Part shown: positions 6,838-14,991 of the stretch, one piece after another
How positions within the stretch are numbered: the stretch's first letter is position 1
How the letters are laid out: each line of letters starts with the position of its first letter
NCBI GenBank assembly: GCA_029010715.1
Contig: JAQXKZ010000027.1
Location: 1 to 40,810, forward strand
Reading direction: 5' to 3'
Source of the DNA: Clostridiales bacterium
Lineage (GTDB): Bacteria; Bacillota; Clostridia; Oscillospirales; Oscillospiraceae
Length of the DNA: 40,810 bases
Program-made: the position numbers and the translations under genes
Notes under the pieces: generated by a model
Told to the model about the DNA's origin: nothing
The model's database searches: none
The model's input: the letters and a program-made list of their open reading frames with translations, nothing else

Positions 6838-8324
6838 ATAACAGCATAGGCAGAGGCAACGCGGGGGCCTTCGTGCGCAACCACTGGCTGATGGCGCTGA
6901 TCGTGCTGCAGCCGGTGCTGGACATTATTGCCTACTGGACAAAGAGCCCGGACGGTACGCTCGCGGGGTACGTTCGTCTTATTATAATGCTGGCGCTGCC
7001 GGTATACCTGCTGCTTACGCTCAAAGGCAGGGAGCGCAGAAGCTTTGTGTTCTGGATGCTGGGCATCGCGGTGATATGCGCGCTGCATATCATTAACACG
7101 ATTCGCATAGGGCCGGTAAGCCTTGCGTTCGACATCTCATATACCGCCAAGGTGGCGCAGATGCCGATACTTGCCGTATGCTTCATGTACAGCATAAAAA
7201 ATGACCAGACGAGAAATCAGGCGTACTGGGGATTGTTCTTTGCCGCCGGGATAACTGCTGCGGCGCTGGGAATTTCCGTTATCACAGGGACCGCGAACTG
7301 CACCTACGGCGAGGGACTCGGCGTCAGCGGCTGGGTAATCGACGATAACCGCTGCGCAAACAGCATTATACTGGTCACGCTCGCCGCCTTCTCCGTATTC
7401 TGCGCGGTCAAGTCCGACAAGCCCTTTGTTAATATAGCAGTACCTGCCGTCACGGCCGTTGTGCTCATTGTAAACGGCACTATGACCTGCTATTTGTCTG
7501 TCTTTGTGATAATGCTGGGATTTTCGGTGTTTCTCCTGCTTGAAAAGAAGGTCAGGGGCTGCAGGCTCAACCGGCTTGCCGTGCTCGTGCTCGTGGCGGT
7601 GGTGATTGCTTCCGCCGCGGCGTATCCGCTCACACCGAAATACAGGATACGGCAGAATACGAGCGCCTTTGCCGAGCTTACGCAGAACGATTTTGACGAG
7701 GGGCTGGACAGCCTCGGCTATGATCTCGACTCGATGAGCAACGAAGAAAAGCTCGCAAATCCCGAGATACACAAAGCCTATGAGGATTATTACTGGAAGT
7801 GCCTTTGGATAATCACGCCCAATATGTTCGAGCGCTTTGACATAGACGAGATCATGCTGAAGTACAACATGACGACCGACGCCGCGACACTCATTGACAC
7901 AAGGACGATAAAGAACGCCTATGCGTCGCTTATGTGGGATCACTGCGACACGATGACAAGGCTTTTCGGCTTTGACGTCTCGGACATTTGGCTGACCGGC
8001 GGTCTTGATCTCGAAAATGACTGGCCGGCTCTGCGCTACTATTACGGATATGTGGGCTTTGCGGCGTATGCGGGATTTATCCTCTATTTTGTGTTCCTCA
8101 TTATCCGCCGTCTTATAAAGAATTTCCGCGACAGCTTTACGGCGGACAACTTTATTCTGCTGCTTACAATGCTGCTGCTTATAGGTCTGGCCCAGTACTC
8201 CGGCGCGGTGCTGCGCAGGCCGAATGTTTCGGTTTATCTTGCGCTTGTGCTGGGGCTTATACACTACCAGACGGCGGTCGCTCCCGGCAGCAGGATCACA
8301 AGCTGGAGAGGTGAGTGGATATGA
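6834..8324 (+). CDS. O-antigen ligase/polymerase-like membrane protein
   Basis: A 496-residue polytopic protein with many hydrophobic segments in the first 270 residues, a long hydrophilic loop (about 275-395) and at least two more membrane segments near the end. This topology, with a large extracytoplasmic loop late in the protein, is that of Wzy/WaaL-type O-antigen polymerases and ligases, which join glycan repeats on the outer face of the membrane. Sequence in these families is poorly conserved, so the call rests on topology and on the glycosyltransferases on both sides. ATG 6834 overlaps the upstream stop by 4 nt. A flippase gene is not in the cassette. Confidence 0.75.
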   Translation: MNNSIGRGNAGAFVRNHWLMALIVLQPVLDIIAYWTKSPDGTLAGYVRLIIMLALPVYLLLTLKGRERRSFVFWMLGIAVICALHIINTIRIGPVSLAFDISYTAKVAQMPILAVCFMYSIKNDQTRNQAYWGLFFAAGITAAALGISVITGTANCTYGEGLGVSGWVIDDNRCANSIILVTLAAFSVFCAVKSDKPFVNIAVPAVTAVVLIVNGTMTCYLSVFVIMLGFSVFLLLEKKVRGCRLNRLAVLVLVAVVIASAAAYPLTPKYRIRQNTSAFAELTQNDFDEGLDSLGYDLDSMSNEEKLANPEIHKAYEDYYWKCLWIITPNMFERFDIDEIMLKYNMTTDAATLIDTRTIKNAYASLMWDHCDTMTRLFGFDVSDIWLTGGLDLENDWPALRYYYGYVGFAAYAGFILYFVFLIIRRLIKNFRDSFTADNFILLLTMLLLIGLAQYSGAVLRRPNVSVYLALVLGLIHYQTAVAPGSRITSWRGEWI

Positions 8325-9265
8325 AGCTGAGCATAATCGTGCCGGTATACAAGGTTGAAAAGTTTCTTGGAGAATGTGTGGACTCGCTTCTGGCACAAAC
8401 GCTGGATGATTACGAAATCATACTCGTTGATGACGGTTCGCCGGACAACTCGGGAAGGATCGCGGACGAATACGCTTCCGCGTATCCGGACAGAATCCGG
8501 GTGCTGCACATAGATAACGGAGGGCAGGGAAGGGCCAGAAACCTGGCGCTTGATATTGCAAAGGGCGACTTTATCGGCTTTGTCGACAGTGACGACTGGG
8601 TGACTCCTGACATGTATGCGAAAATGTATTCGCGCGCAGCGGAGACGGACGCAGACGTCGTTATTTGTGATTTTATGGAACGCTTTGACGACGGACGCGA
8701 GAGCGTGCTTCCGGCTTCGCTGCAGGATAATTGGCTCGGCTCTGCGGGTTCGTCATGCAACAAGCTTTTCCGGAGAAGCGTTATAGGTGATGTGCGTTTC
8801 CCTACGGGCCTGTGGTATGAGGATTTCTTTTTTTCGGCGCTGCTGCTGATGCGCTCAAAGCACACGGAATATATAAACGAACCGCTGTATATCTATCGCC
8901 GCGGGCAGGAATCCACGATGCATAACAATAACGCCCGGAAGAATCTGGATATGCTGAGGATCATGGATATGCTCGAAAAGGAGATGCTCCCGTCCGGACA
9001 CGGGGAGGACTTTGAGTTCTTCATAGTCAATCATGTCCTGCTTGACTCCATCAGCCGTCTTGCCGGGCAGGATTCCGCGGACAAAAAGGAGATCATAGGA
9101 CGGCTCAGAAGCTACGTGCATGAGAAGATCCCGAGACTGTCGGACTGCAGCAGCTATATGGCCGAAAGCCGCAGGCGCCGTATAATCATGTACCTGAATT
9201 ATCACGGCCTTGAGGATCTGGGACAGATTATACTTAAAGTTAAAAGTAAACTCTCAAAGGTATAG
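8321..9265 (+). CDS. GT2 family glycosyltransferase
   Basis: A 314-residue GT-A enzyme of family GT2. It begins MKLSIIVPVYKVEKFL, has the nucleotide-binding VDDGS at about residue 39, DNGGQGRARNLAL at about 67 and the metal-binding VDSDDW at about 89. A conserved LWYEDF follows at about 165. ATG 8321 is chosen over in-frame GTG 8315 because it overlaps the upstream stop by 4 nt and follows GGAGAGG at 8305-8311. The C-terminus (KSKLSKV) lies inside the inverted repeat at 9256-9307. It resembles the two minus-strand GT2 proteins that converge on it, especially around WYEDF and the RKNLDML segment, so the three look like relatives from one duplication series. Confidence 0.9.
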   Translation: MKLSIIVPVYKVEKFLGECVDSLLAQTLDDYEIILVDDGSPDNSGRIADEYASAYPDRIRVLHIDNGGQGRARNLALDIAKGDFIGFVDSDDWVTPDMYAKMYSRAAETDADVVICDFMERFDDGRESVLPASLQDNWLGSAGSSCNKLFRRSVIGDVRFPTGLWYEDFFFSALLLMRSKHTEYINEPLYIYRRGQESTMHNNNARKNLDMLRIMDMLEKEMLPSGHGEDFEFFIVNHVLLDSISRLAGQDSADKKEIIGRLRSYVHEKIPRLSDCSSYMAESRRRRIIMYLNYHGLEDLGQIILKVKSKLSKV

Positions 9266-9307
9266 AAATATCCGGCGGAGGCTTCCGCCGGATATTTCTA
9301 TACCTTT
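9256..9307. terminator. Bidirectional terminator: 24-bp perfect inverted repeat spanning both gene ends
   Basis: Arms 9256-9279 and 9284-9307 are perfectly complementary with a 4-nt loop (GGCT). The core TCCGGCGGA/TCCGCCGGA is GC-rich and the flanks are AT-rich, so either strand gives a hairpin followed by U-rich RNA. Both converging coding sequences end inside the arms with the same Lys-Val-stop reading (AAGGTATAG), so stop codons, 3' ends and terminator are mirror images. Confidence 0.85.
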
Positions 9308-10314
9308 TTATCCTTGATCAGATTGTTGACTTTCATAATGAGATGTACCGCCATACGCCGTTTTCGCATGAGCAGCCATGTCAGAAGCTTATGCCTGCGC
9401 CCCATACTTTTTATGTACGGATTGTCGGCATAATTCGGAAACTCTGTTAGGAATGTCTCCATTAGCGTGTCCTGCGCCGGGCTTTTCGGGTCGGCCAGAT
9501 TCACCCTGACGGAGGCCGTAAGGAACTCATGATGAAAGGCCATGTACTCCAGAACATCCGCGAGCTCCTCACCACGACCGAGACCGGTATAAAACTGAAT
9601 CAGGTCGTCTACGGCGGGGATTATTTCCAGATTTCTCTCCGGGTTTCTGTTATTTGTGACAGAGCCGGGACGCTGCAGATAGCGGTGCCAGGCCCTGGGT
9701 ACATGCACTATCCTGTCTGTGAGCGCGTAGAGCTTTAGCAGCGTTCTGAAGTCCTCGAACCATACGCGGGACGGAAAGCGGATGCCGTTGTCAGCATATA
9801 TGTGCCTGCGGCATACGCTCCCGCCGCATATCGGGTTTTCCAGCAGAAGCTCCGGAAATTCCCTGAGATTAATACTGCCGTCACGTCTGCAGCCGCTGTA
9901 ATAGCTGATCTCCTTGCCGTCGGAATTGACAGAGACCGAGTCGAAGATCATAATGTCAAAATCGTCTCCGAGCGAATCCAGCAGCTCCTGCATCGCACCG
10001 GGGGCGAGGTAATCGTCGCTGTCTATAAAATAGAGAAACTCGCCCCTCGCGGCGTCTGTCCCGACGTTGCGGGCATGTCCCTGTCCCTGGTTCTCGGTGC
10101 TTATGAGCTGTATAAAGCCGGGATATCGGTTTACATAATTTTGAACGATCTCCGCAGAGCTGTCGGTCGAGCCGTCGTTGACAGCTATGATCTCGTATTC
10201 GGGAGCTTCGCCGCGCGCGGCAGAGGCGAGCGCCGGAGCGGTGAGGGAGTCAAGGCATTTGCCGACGTAGTCCTCTACGTTATAGACGGGGATGATAACA
10301 CTGAGTTTAATCAT
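9298..10314 (-). CDS. GT2 family glycosyltransferase (paralogue 1)
   Basis: A 338-residue GT2 enzyme beginning MIKLSVIIPVYNVEDYV, with VNDGS near residue 50, TENQGQGHARNVG near 80 and FIDSDDYLAP near 100. It shares RVWFEDFRT and YLQRPGSVTN with the upstream minus-strand gene, clearly a tandem paralogue. The start is preceded by AAAGGAGG on the minus strand and overlaps the upstream stop by 4 nt (ATGA). It carries about 12 extra residues (ALASAARGEAPEYE) before the DDG-type motif compared with its paralogue. It probably adds one sugar of the same surface glycan as the plus-strand enzymes. Confidence 0.9.
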   Translation of the reverse strand: MIKLSVIIPVYNVEDYVGKCLDSLTAPALASAARGEAPEYEIIAVNDGSTDSSAEIVQNYVNRYPGFIQLISTENQGQGHARNVGTDAARGEFLYFIDSDDYLAPGAMQELLDSLGDDFDIMIFDSVSVNSDGKEISYYSGCRRDGSINLREFPELLLENPICGGSVCRRHIYADNGIRFPSRVWFEDFRTLLKLYALTDRIVHVPRAWHRYLQRPGSVTNNRNPERNLEIIPAVDDLIQFYTGLGRGEELADVLEYMAFHHEFLTASVRVNLADPKSPAQDTLMETFLTEFPNYADNPYIKSMGRRHKLLTWLLMRKRRMAVHLIMKVNNLIKDKKV

Positions 10315-11300
10315 GCCTTTCCTCCTTTGAGAAGCTTATTGAGCTTCATAATTGCTCCGGCCTCACTGTATTTCCCGCGCAGAAGGAGCGAAGTGAGAAG
10401 CTTATGCTTCGCCGGCAGGGATTTGATATACGGATTGTCTTTATAATCCGGGCATTTACTCAGGAAGTCGGCTTTCAGAGTATCAAGCATCGGGCTTTTA
10501 CTGTCGGCGGTGCATATCCTGGCACAGGAGGTCAGGAACTCGTTGTAGAAGCGGATATATTCGAGTTCGTTTTTATAGCGTTCATACAGGCCGCGGCCCC
10601 TGTAATAGTCTGTCAGGTCATCGACCGCGTCGATTATTTCAAGATTTCGCCGAAAAGAGGCGGTGTTGGTGATTGAACCGGGTCGCTGCAGATATACGTA
10701 CCAGGGCCTGCCGGTGGAGTAGATCTTGTCGGTAAGCGTATACAGCTTCGGCATGGTGCGCAGGTCCTCGTACCAGACGCGGCCGGGAAAGCGCAGACCG
10801 CTGCCGGTGAAGAGACTCCGGCGGCATATCTTGTTGCAGCCGGAGGGGTACTCCATTATCAGACCGGGGTAGCTTTCGAGGCTTACAGGGCCGCTGACCC
10901 GGCAGCCCGGTTCGGTGCCAAGCACGGCGCCGTTCTCACCGACAAAGACAAAGTCGTATATGAAAATGTCGTAATCCTGCCGGAGAGTCTCCATGATCTC
11001 CGGCACGGCGTTGTCCGCAAGGTAATCGTCGCTGTCCAGAAAGAGCAGATACTCTCCGCGCGCGTTCCCGGTTCCAACGTTCCTTGCCTGACCCAGCCCG
11101 CCGTTGGCGGTGGTGACAAGGCGTATCAGTTCAGGATGACGGTTTACATAATCCGAAGCAACCGCCCCGGAATCATCGGTCGAGCCGTCGTTGACGATGA
11201 TAATCTCGTAGTCCTCAAGCTGCGGATATATTACGGATTCAAGGCACTTAGGCAGGTAGGCCGCGGTGTTGTATACGGGGATAACTATGCTCAGCTTCAA
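10311..11300 (-). CDS. GT2 family glycosyltransferase (paralogue 2)
   Basis: A 329-residue GT2 enzyme, first gene of the two-gene minus-strand operon. It begins KLSIVIPVYNTAAYLPKC and shows VNDGS, TTANGGLGQARNVG and FLDSDDYLAD. The shared segments RVWYEDLRTMPKLY and YLQRPGSITN mark it as a close paralogue of the downstream gene. The start is TTG at 11298-11300: no ATG or GTG exists in frame before the upstream stop, and AAAGGAG lies 10 nt upstream. The non-ATG start and rather long spacing may keep expression modest. Confidence 0.88.
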   Translation of the reverse strand: MKLSIVIPVYNTAAYLPKCLESVIYPQLEDYEIIIVNDGSTDDSGAVASDYVNRHPELIRLVTTANGGLGQARNVGTGNARGEYLLFLDSDDYLADNAVPEIMETLRQDYDIFIYDFVFVGENGAVLGTEPGCRVSGPVSLESYPGLIMEYPSGCNKICRRSLFTGSGLRFPGRVWYEDLRTMPKLYTLTDKIYSTGRPWYVYLQRPGSITNTASFRRNLEIIDAVDDLTDYYRGRGLYERYKNELEYIRFYNEFLTSCARICTADSKSPMLDTLKADFLSKCPDYKDNPYIKSLPAKHKLLTSLLLRGKYSEAGAIMKLNKLLKGGKA

Positions 11301-11344
11301 TGCGTATGCACTCCTTTACGGGCTGACTGCCGCGCTTTTTCCAT

Positions 11345-11374
11345 ATCATACCACAGCATCAAATACTCTTTCAA
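11345..11374 (-). promoter_or_regulatory. Promoter of the minus-strand GT2 operon
   Basis: On the minus strand TTGAAA (11369-11374) and TATGAT (11345-11350) are 18 bp apart, about 45 bp before the TTG start. It is divergent from the lepB promoter. Confidence 0.6.
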
Positions 11375-11404
11375 TAGCTGATGCGGCAGTAGATGAACAA
11401 AATG

Positions 11405-11434
11405 GTTGCCCACATGGCAAAAAAGGTGTATAAT
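11405..11434 (+). promoter_or_regulatory. Promoter of the lepB-rbgA-rnhB-yraN operon
   Basis: TTGCCC (11405-11410) and a perfect TATAAT (11429-11434) are 18 bp apart. Initiation near 11441 leaves no room for a ribosome binding site before the ATGs at 11448 and 11454, which supports the lepB start at 11466. Confidence 0.7.
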
Positions 11435-11465
11435 ACAATGATTCTTTATGGAAATGGAGAACGAT

Positions 11466-12047
11466 ATGAGCAGAACAAAGAGTAAGAAGGCCGCGCATGA
11501 AGCTGCACTTACGGATGAAGAAGCCTCCGGCAAGGAATTCTATGACTGGGTGCAGTGCCTTATCGTGGCGCTTATAATATGCGTCGTCATGTTCGCGTTT
11601 TTTTTGCGCATAATCGACGTTGTAGGCACATCAATGAATCCAACTCTGAATAACAGCGATAAAATGCTGGTCTCTGGCCTGTTCTACAAGCCGCAGGTGG
11701 GAGATGTCGTTGTGTTCAAAAAGGACGAGTACAATCCCAACAAAGCTCTGGTAAAGCGAGTGATCGCCGTCGAGGGTCAGGAAGTGAATATTGACTTTGA
11801 CAAGGGTATTGTGTATATAGACGGCGAAGCGATAGTTGAGGATTACATTGCGGAGCTCACACACAACAAAGCGGATTTTATAGGACCTCAGACCGTTCCG
11901 GAGGGCTGTGTGTTCGTCATGGGCGATAACCGCAACGCCTCCACCGACAGCCGCAAGAAGGAGATTGGCATGGTCGATAACCGCCTCATCCTGGGAAAGG
12001 CGTATTTTGTGGTTTACCCGTTGTCGGAAATAAGGGAAATCAAGTGA
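11466..12047 (+). CDS. lepB: Signal peptidase I
   Basis: A 193-residue type I signal peptidase that cleaves signal peptides from exported proteins. It has a charged cytoplasmic tail, one membrane segment (about 30-48) and then the catalytic serine in GTSMNPTL (S56). The general-base lysine is in ALVKRVIAVEG (K97), and the conserved box GDNRNASTDSR follows. ATG 11466 has GGAG 6 nt upstream; two earlier in-frame ATGs (11448, 11454) lie too close to the promoter. Its stop overlaps the rbgA start (TGATG). It leads the order lepB-rbgA-rnhB-yraN. Confidence 0.95.
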   Translation: MSRTKSKKAAHEAALTDEEASGKEFYDWVQCLIVALIICVVMFAFFLRIIDVVGTSMNPTLNNSDKMLVSGLFYKPQVGDVVVFKKDEYNPNKALVKRVIAVEGQEVNIDFDKGIVYIDGEAIVEDYIAELTHNKADFIGPQTVPEGCVFVMGDNRNASTDSRKKEIGMVDNRLILGKAYFVVYPLSEIREIK

Positions 12048-12919
12048 TGGAAAACGGCCTTGAAAAAATGAATATCCAGTGGTTCCCCGGCCATATGACC
12101 AAGGCGCAGCGGATGATCGAGGAAAACGTGAAGCTCGTTGACGCTGTGTGCGAGATCCTTGACGCCCGCATTCCTTCGGCCAGCCGCAATCCGTATATAG
12201 ACCGGCTTGCCGCCGGCAAGCCGCGCCTTGTGATACTCAACCGCTGCGACCTTGCGGATCCGGCGCTGACCGCGCGCTGGAAGAAGTATTTTCAGAGACA
12301 GGGCCTTGCCATACTCGAGACGGATGCGAAGAGCGGCAGGGGTGTGAACGGCTTTGTCCCGGCGGTGCGTGAGCTGCTCGGAGACAAGCTGAAGGAGTAC
12401 GAGGCAAAGGGCCAGGCCGGCCGTACTCTGCGCGTCATGATCCTCGGCATACCCAATGTGGGGAAGTCCACATTTATAAATAAGGTAGCGCGCCGGAAAG
12501 CCGCCGTCGCCGGCGATAAGCCCGGAGTCACCCGCGGACGCCAGTGGATCAGCATAGACAGCGGGCTAGACCTGCTGGATACTCCGGGGATACTCTGGCC
12601 CAAGTTCGACAGCCAGGAGGTCGGCGAGATGCTGGCTCTCACAAACGCCATTAAGGCCGACGTACTTGATAAGGAGACGCTCGGAGCAAACTTCATGCTG
12701 CGTCTGCGCGAGCTGTATCCGGACGCGCTTCGTGAACGCTATAAGTTTGAGCCGGATCCCAATGCAAACGGTTATGAGCTGCTGGAGGCTGCGGCCAGGA
12801 AGCGCGGATTTCTTGTCTCGCGCGGGGAATACGATATTGGGAGAATGGCGAGTACTCTGCTGAAGGAATACCACGATGGCAAGCTGGGCAGACTGACGCT
12901 GGAGGCTCCGAATGACTGA
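12047..12919 (+). CDS. rbgA: Ribosome biogenesis GTPase RbgA (YlqF)
   Basis: A 290-residue circularly permuted GTPase. The G4 motif NRCDLAD comes first (about residue 65), then the P-loop GIPNVGKST (about 135), and G3 as DTPG (about 180). RbgA acts late in 50S subunit assembly. The family-typical start NIQWFPGHMTKAQRMI is present after seven extra residues. ATG 12047 is preferred because AAGGGA lies 9 nt upstream and it couples to the lepB stop. ATG 12068 would match the usual family start but lacks a binding site. The 3' end overlaps rnhB by 8 nt. Confidence 0.95.
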   Translation: MENGLEKMNIQWFPGHMTKAQRMIEENVKLVDAVCEILDARIPSASRNPYIDRLAAGKPRLVILNRCDLADPALTARWKKYFQRQGLAILETDAKSGRGVNGFVPAVRELLGDKLKEYEAKGQAGRTLRVMILGIPNVGKSTFINKVARRKAAVAGDKPGVTRGRQWISIDSGLDLLDTPGILWPKFDSQEVGEMLALTNAIKADVLDKETLGANFMLRLRELYPDALRERYKFEPDPNANGYELLEAAARKRGFLVSRGEYDIGRMASTLLKEYHDGKLGRLTLEAPND

Positions 12920-13511
12920 ACTCTGGACGCTTGAAAACGAGATATACGCCGAGGGCTATAAGCTCATATGCGGCGTTGACGAGGCCGGACGTGGCCCGCT
13001 TGCGGGACCGGTCTATGCCGCCGCTGTCATATTGCCGAGAGACGCCGATATCCCGGGCCTCAACGACTCAAAAAAACTCACGGAGAAAAAGCGCGAGGCG
13101 CTGTTTGATGTCATCACCCGCAGCGCTCTGAGCTACGGTATCGCGTCCGCATCCGTGGAGGAGATAGAGAAGCTCAATATTCTCAACGCAACTTTTCTCG
13201 CAATGAACCGCGCGGTTGCACAGCTCGATCCGCAGCCGGAGCTGACACTCGTCGACGGCAACCGGAATACCGGAATAGAGACCATGAGCCGCTGCATAGT
13301 CAAGGGAGACTCAAAATGCGCGGATATTGCAGCGGCCTCCGTCCTCGCAAAGGTAAGCCGTGACAGGTACATGCTGGCTCTTGCGGAGGAGTTCCCGGAG
13401 TACCATTTTGAAAAGCACAAGGGCTATGGCACAAAGCTGCACTACGAGGCCCTGCGCGAGTTCGGCCCGCTGCCGGTACACCGCGTCAGCTTTCTGAGGA
13501 AGATGCATTGA
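12912..13511 (+). CDS. rnhB: Ribonuclease HII
   Basis: A 199-residue RNase HII, which removes ribonucleotides and RNA primers from RNA-DNA hybrids. The hallmark CGVDEAGRGPLAGP (catalytic D23 and E24) is at the N-terminus. LNDSKKLTEKKR, LVDGN (third acidic residue) and KGDSKCADIAAASVLAKV follow, all in family order. GGAGG precedes the ATG, which lies inside the rbgA 3' end. Its stop overlaps the yraN start by one base. Confidence 0.96.
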   Translation: MTELWTLENEIYAEGYKLICGVDEAGRGPLAGPVYAAAVILPRDADIPGLNDSKKLTEKKREALFDVITRSALSYGIASASVEEIEKLNILNATFLAMNRAVAQLDPQPELTLVDGNRNTGIETMSRCIVKGDSKCADIAAASVLAKVSRDRYMLALAEEFPEYHFEKHKGYGTKLHYEALREFGPLPVHRVSFLRKMH

Positions 13512-13873
13512 TGCTTGCGCGGGAGCTTGGCGCGTGGGGTGAGGAAAGAGCGGCAAAGTACCTCCGCCGCCGTGGCTATACGATAGTCGAACGCAATTTC
13601 CGCTGCCGCTTCGGAGAGATCGACATCATTGCAAAACGCAGGGATATACTTGCCTTTGTCGAGGTGAAGCTGCGTAAAAACGCGAATTTTGCCGAGGCGA
13701 GAGAGTTTGTCACCGCCGCGAAACAGCAGCGGATAATAACCGCGGCAGGGCTATGGCTCGCGTCCCATGCGACGGAGCTGCAGCCGCGCTTTGATGTGAT
13801 AGAGATATACGCGCCGGAAAGCGAGAACACGCGGGAGCCGAAGATAATCCATATTGAAAACGCTTTTGATTGA
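13511..13873 (+). CDS. yraN: YraN/UPF0102 family protein
   Basis: A 120-residue protein with the YraN signature: LGAWGEERAAKYLRRRGY at the N-terminus, then GEIDIIAKRRDILAFVEVK, which resembles an Endonuclease-like (PD-D/ExK) core. Its cellular role is poorly defined; it regularly follows rnhB. The start is ATG 13511 (TGATG overlap with rnhB) with GAGGAAG upstream. It is the last gene of the lepB operon. Confidence 0.92.
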   Translation: MLARELGAWGEERAAKYLRRRGYTIVERNFRCRFGEIDIIAKRRDILAFVEVKLRKNANFAEAREFVTAAKQQRIITAAGLWLASHATELQPRFDVIEIYAPESENTREPKIIHIENAFD

Positions 13874-13905
13874 GCCCGGATATATGTACGCGGCCCGGAC
13901 GCAGC

Positions 13906-13923
13906 GGCCGGAGAGGTCCGGCC
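13906..13923 (+). terminator. Possible weak terminator after yraN
   Basis: GGCCGGA and TCCGGCC form a 7-bp stem around GAGG, followed by CTGCTTT. It lies between convergent yraN and the antisense DUF1540 gene. The T tract is poor, so this is tentative. Confidence 0.35.
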
Positions 13924-13949
13924 CTGCTTTACACGCTGCAGCCTGAGTT

Positions 13950-14126
13950 TCAGCAGCAGCCCCGCGGACAGAAAGTGGAACAGTAGGTCTCACCCTTGGT
14001 GCTGGCCTTCTCGTTCTGGACATTGATTCTTTCGGCGCTGCAGTGGCTGTCGACGGTGTTGTACTTGCAGCCGGTGACATCACAGCCCACGCCGGGTATG
14101 GTGCTCTTGTTTTTCCTGTCACTCAT
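13950..14126 (-). CDS. Small Cys-rich DUF1540 protein
   Basis: A 58-residue ORF on the minus strand. It has the DUF1540 pattern: CDVTGCKYNTVDSHC, then AERINV, and TYCSTF near the end, with a Cys-rich finish (CPRGCC). In all eight cysteines are spaced as for metal binding or disulfides. GGAGG lies 9 nt upstream of the ATG. DUF1540 proteins are common in Clostridia and have no settled function; a metal-binding role is an inference from the cysteines. The gene is divergent from the metallophosphoesterase and convergent with yraN. Confidence 0.82.
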   Translation of the reverse strand: MSDRKNKSTIPGVGCDVTGCKYNTVDSHCSAERINVQNEKASTKGETYCSTFCPRGCC

Positions 14127-14210
14127 TTTGATATACCTCCGTTTCTGATTTTGGAAACGTCAATATTATTTGCTTCACTGCTCTATTTATTCGGAGGAAC
14201 GGTTTTGGCT

Positions 14211-14906
14211 ATGGCGCTTTACACCATCGGCGATACGCACCTTTCGCTGTCCAGAGACAAGCCTATGGATATCTTTGGCGAAAAGTGGAAGGATCATGCC
14301 GAAAAACTTAAAAGCGGCTTTTCGGCCGTCGGACAGGATGACCTGACGGTCATATGCGGCGACCTGAGCTGGGGAATGGGGATTGAGGAGACAAAGGAGG
14401 ACTTTCTCTTTATCGACGCTCTCCCAGGCAGAAAGATAATCCTTAAAGGCAACCATGACTATTGGTGGAGCACAGCGACAAAAACCAGAAAGTTCTTTGA
14501 GCAGAACGGTATCTCCACAATAGATATCCTGTACAACAACTGCTTCGACTACGGCGATTACGCCATCTGCGGCACCCGCGGCTGGTTCTATGAGGAGGAG
14601 AAGGGGAACGAACACGACGCAAAGATAATGCACCGGGAGATAATGCGTCTGGAGACATCTCTCAACGCGGCCGGAGACAGGAAAAAGCTTGTGTTCCTGC
14701 ATTATCCGCCGGTATTCCAGAGCTACCGCTGCGAAGAGATACTGCAGCTGCTGAAAAAGCATGAGGTGCGGCTCTGCTGTTACGGGCATATACACGGAAA
14801 AGGCTGTAATTTTGCCTTCAACGGATGGATGGACGGCACCGAGTTCAGGCTGGTGTCGGCGGATTTCGTGGATTTTACCCCTGTAAGGCTCCCATATCAG
14901 GCGTAA
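14211..14906 (+). CDS. Calcineurin-like metallophosphoesterase
   Basis: A 231-residue two-metal phosphoesterase with all family motifs in order: GDTHLS (DxH), ICGDLSWG (GD), KGNHDYWW (GNHD), FLHYPPVF and GYGHIHG-like CYGHIHGKG. The substrate is unknown. Start choice is uncertain: ATG 14211 fits the usual MALYxIxDxHLS start, but GGAGG (14193-14197) lies 13 nt away and is better placed for in-frame TTG 14205, which would add two residues. A longer frame back to 14043 would overlap the DUF1540 gene and is rejected. It stands alone between yraN and tig. Confidence 0.88.
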   Translation: MALYTIGDTHLSLSRDKPMDIFGEKWKDHAEKLKSGFSAVGQDDLTVICGDLSWGMGIEETKEDFLFIDALPGRKIILKGNHDYWWSTATKTRKFFEQNGISTIDILYNNCFDYGDYAICGTRGWFYEEEKGNEHDAKIMHREIMRLETSLNAAGDRKKLVFLHYPPVFQSYRCEEILQLLKKHEVRLCCYGHIHGKGCNFAFNGWMDGTEFRLVSADFVDFTPVRLPYQA

Positions 14907-14921
14907 TTAAAGAATTTGTCA

Positions 14922-14950
14922 TTGATTTTACAGTTTATTTCTGTTATCAT
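14922..14950 (+). promoter_or_regulatory. Promoter of tig
   Basis: TTGATT (14922-14927) and TATCAT (14945-14950) are 17 bp apart in an AT-rich gap, about 40 bp before the trigger factor start. Confidence 0.65.
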
Positions 14951-14991
14951 AATCAGGTGCGTGCAGACACATAAAGAGGAGGAAATCAACC

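Noticed and set aside
7137-8396. Long minus-strand ORF (419 aa) across the polymerase-like gene
   Set aside because: It is a shadow of the membrane protein, shown by the His/Arg/Gln-rich composition and no hydrophobic or domain pattern of its own.
14043-14210. N-terminal extension of the metallophosphoesterase frame
   Set aside because: It overlaps the antisense DUF1540 gene, lies upstream of the only binding site and adds residues not found in the family.
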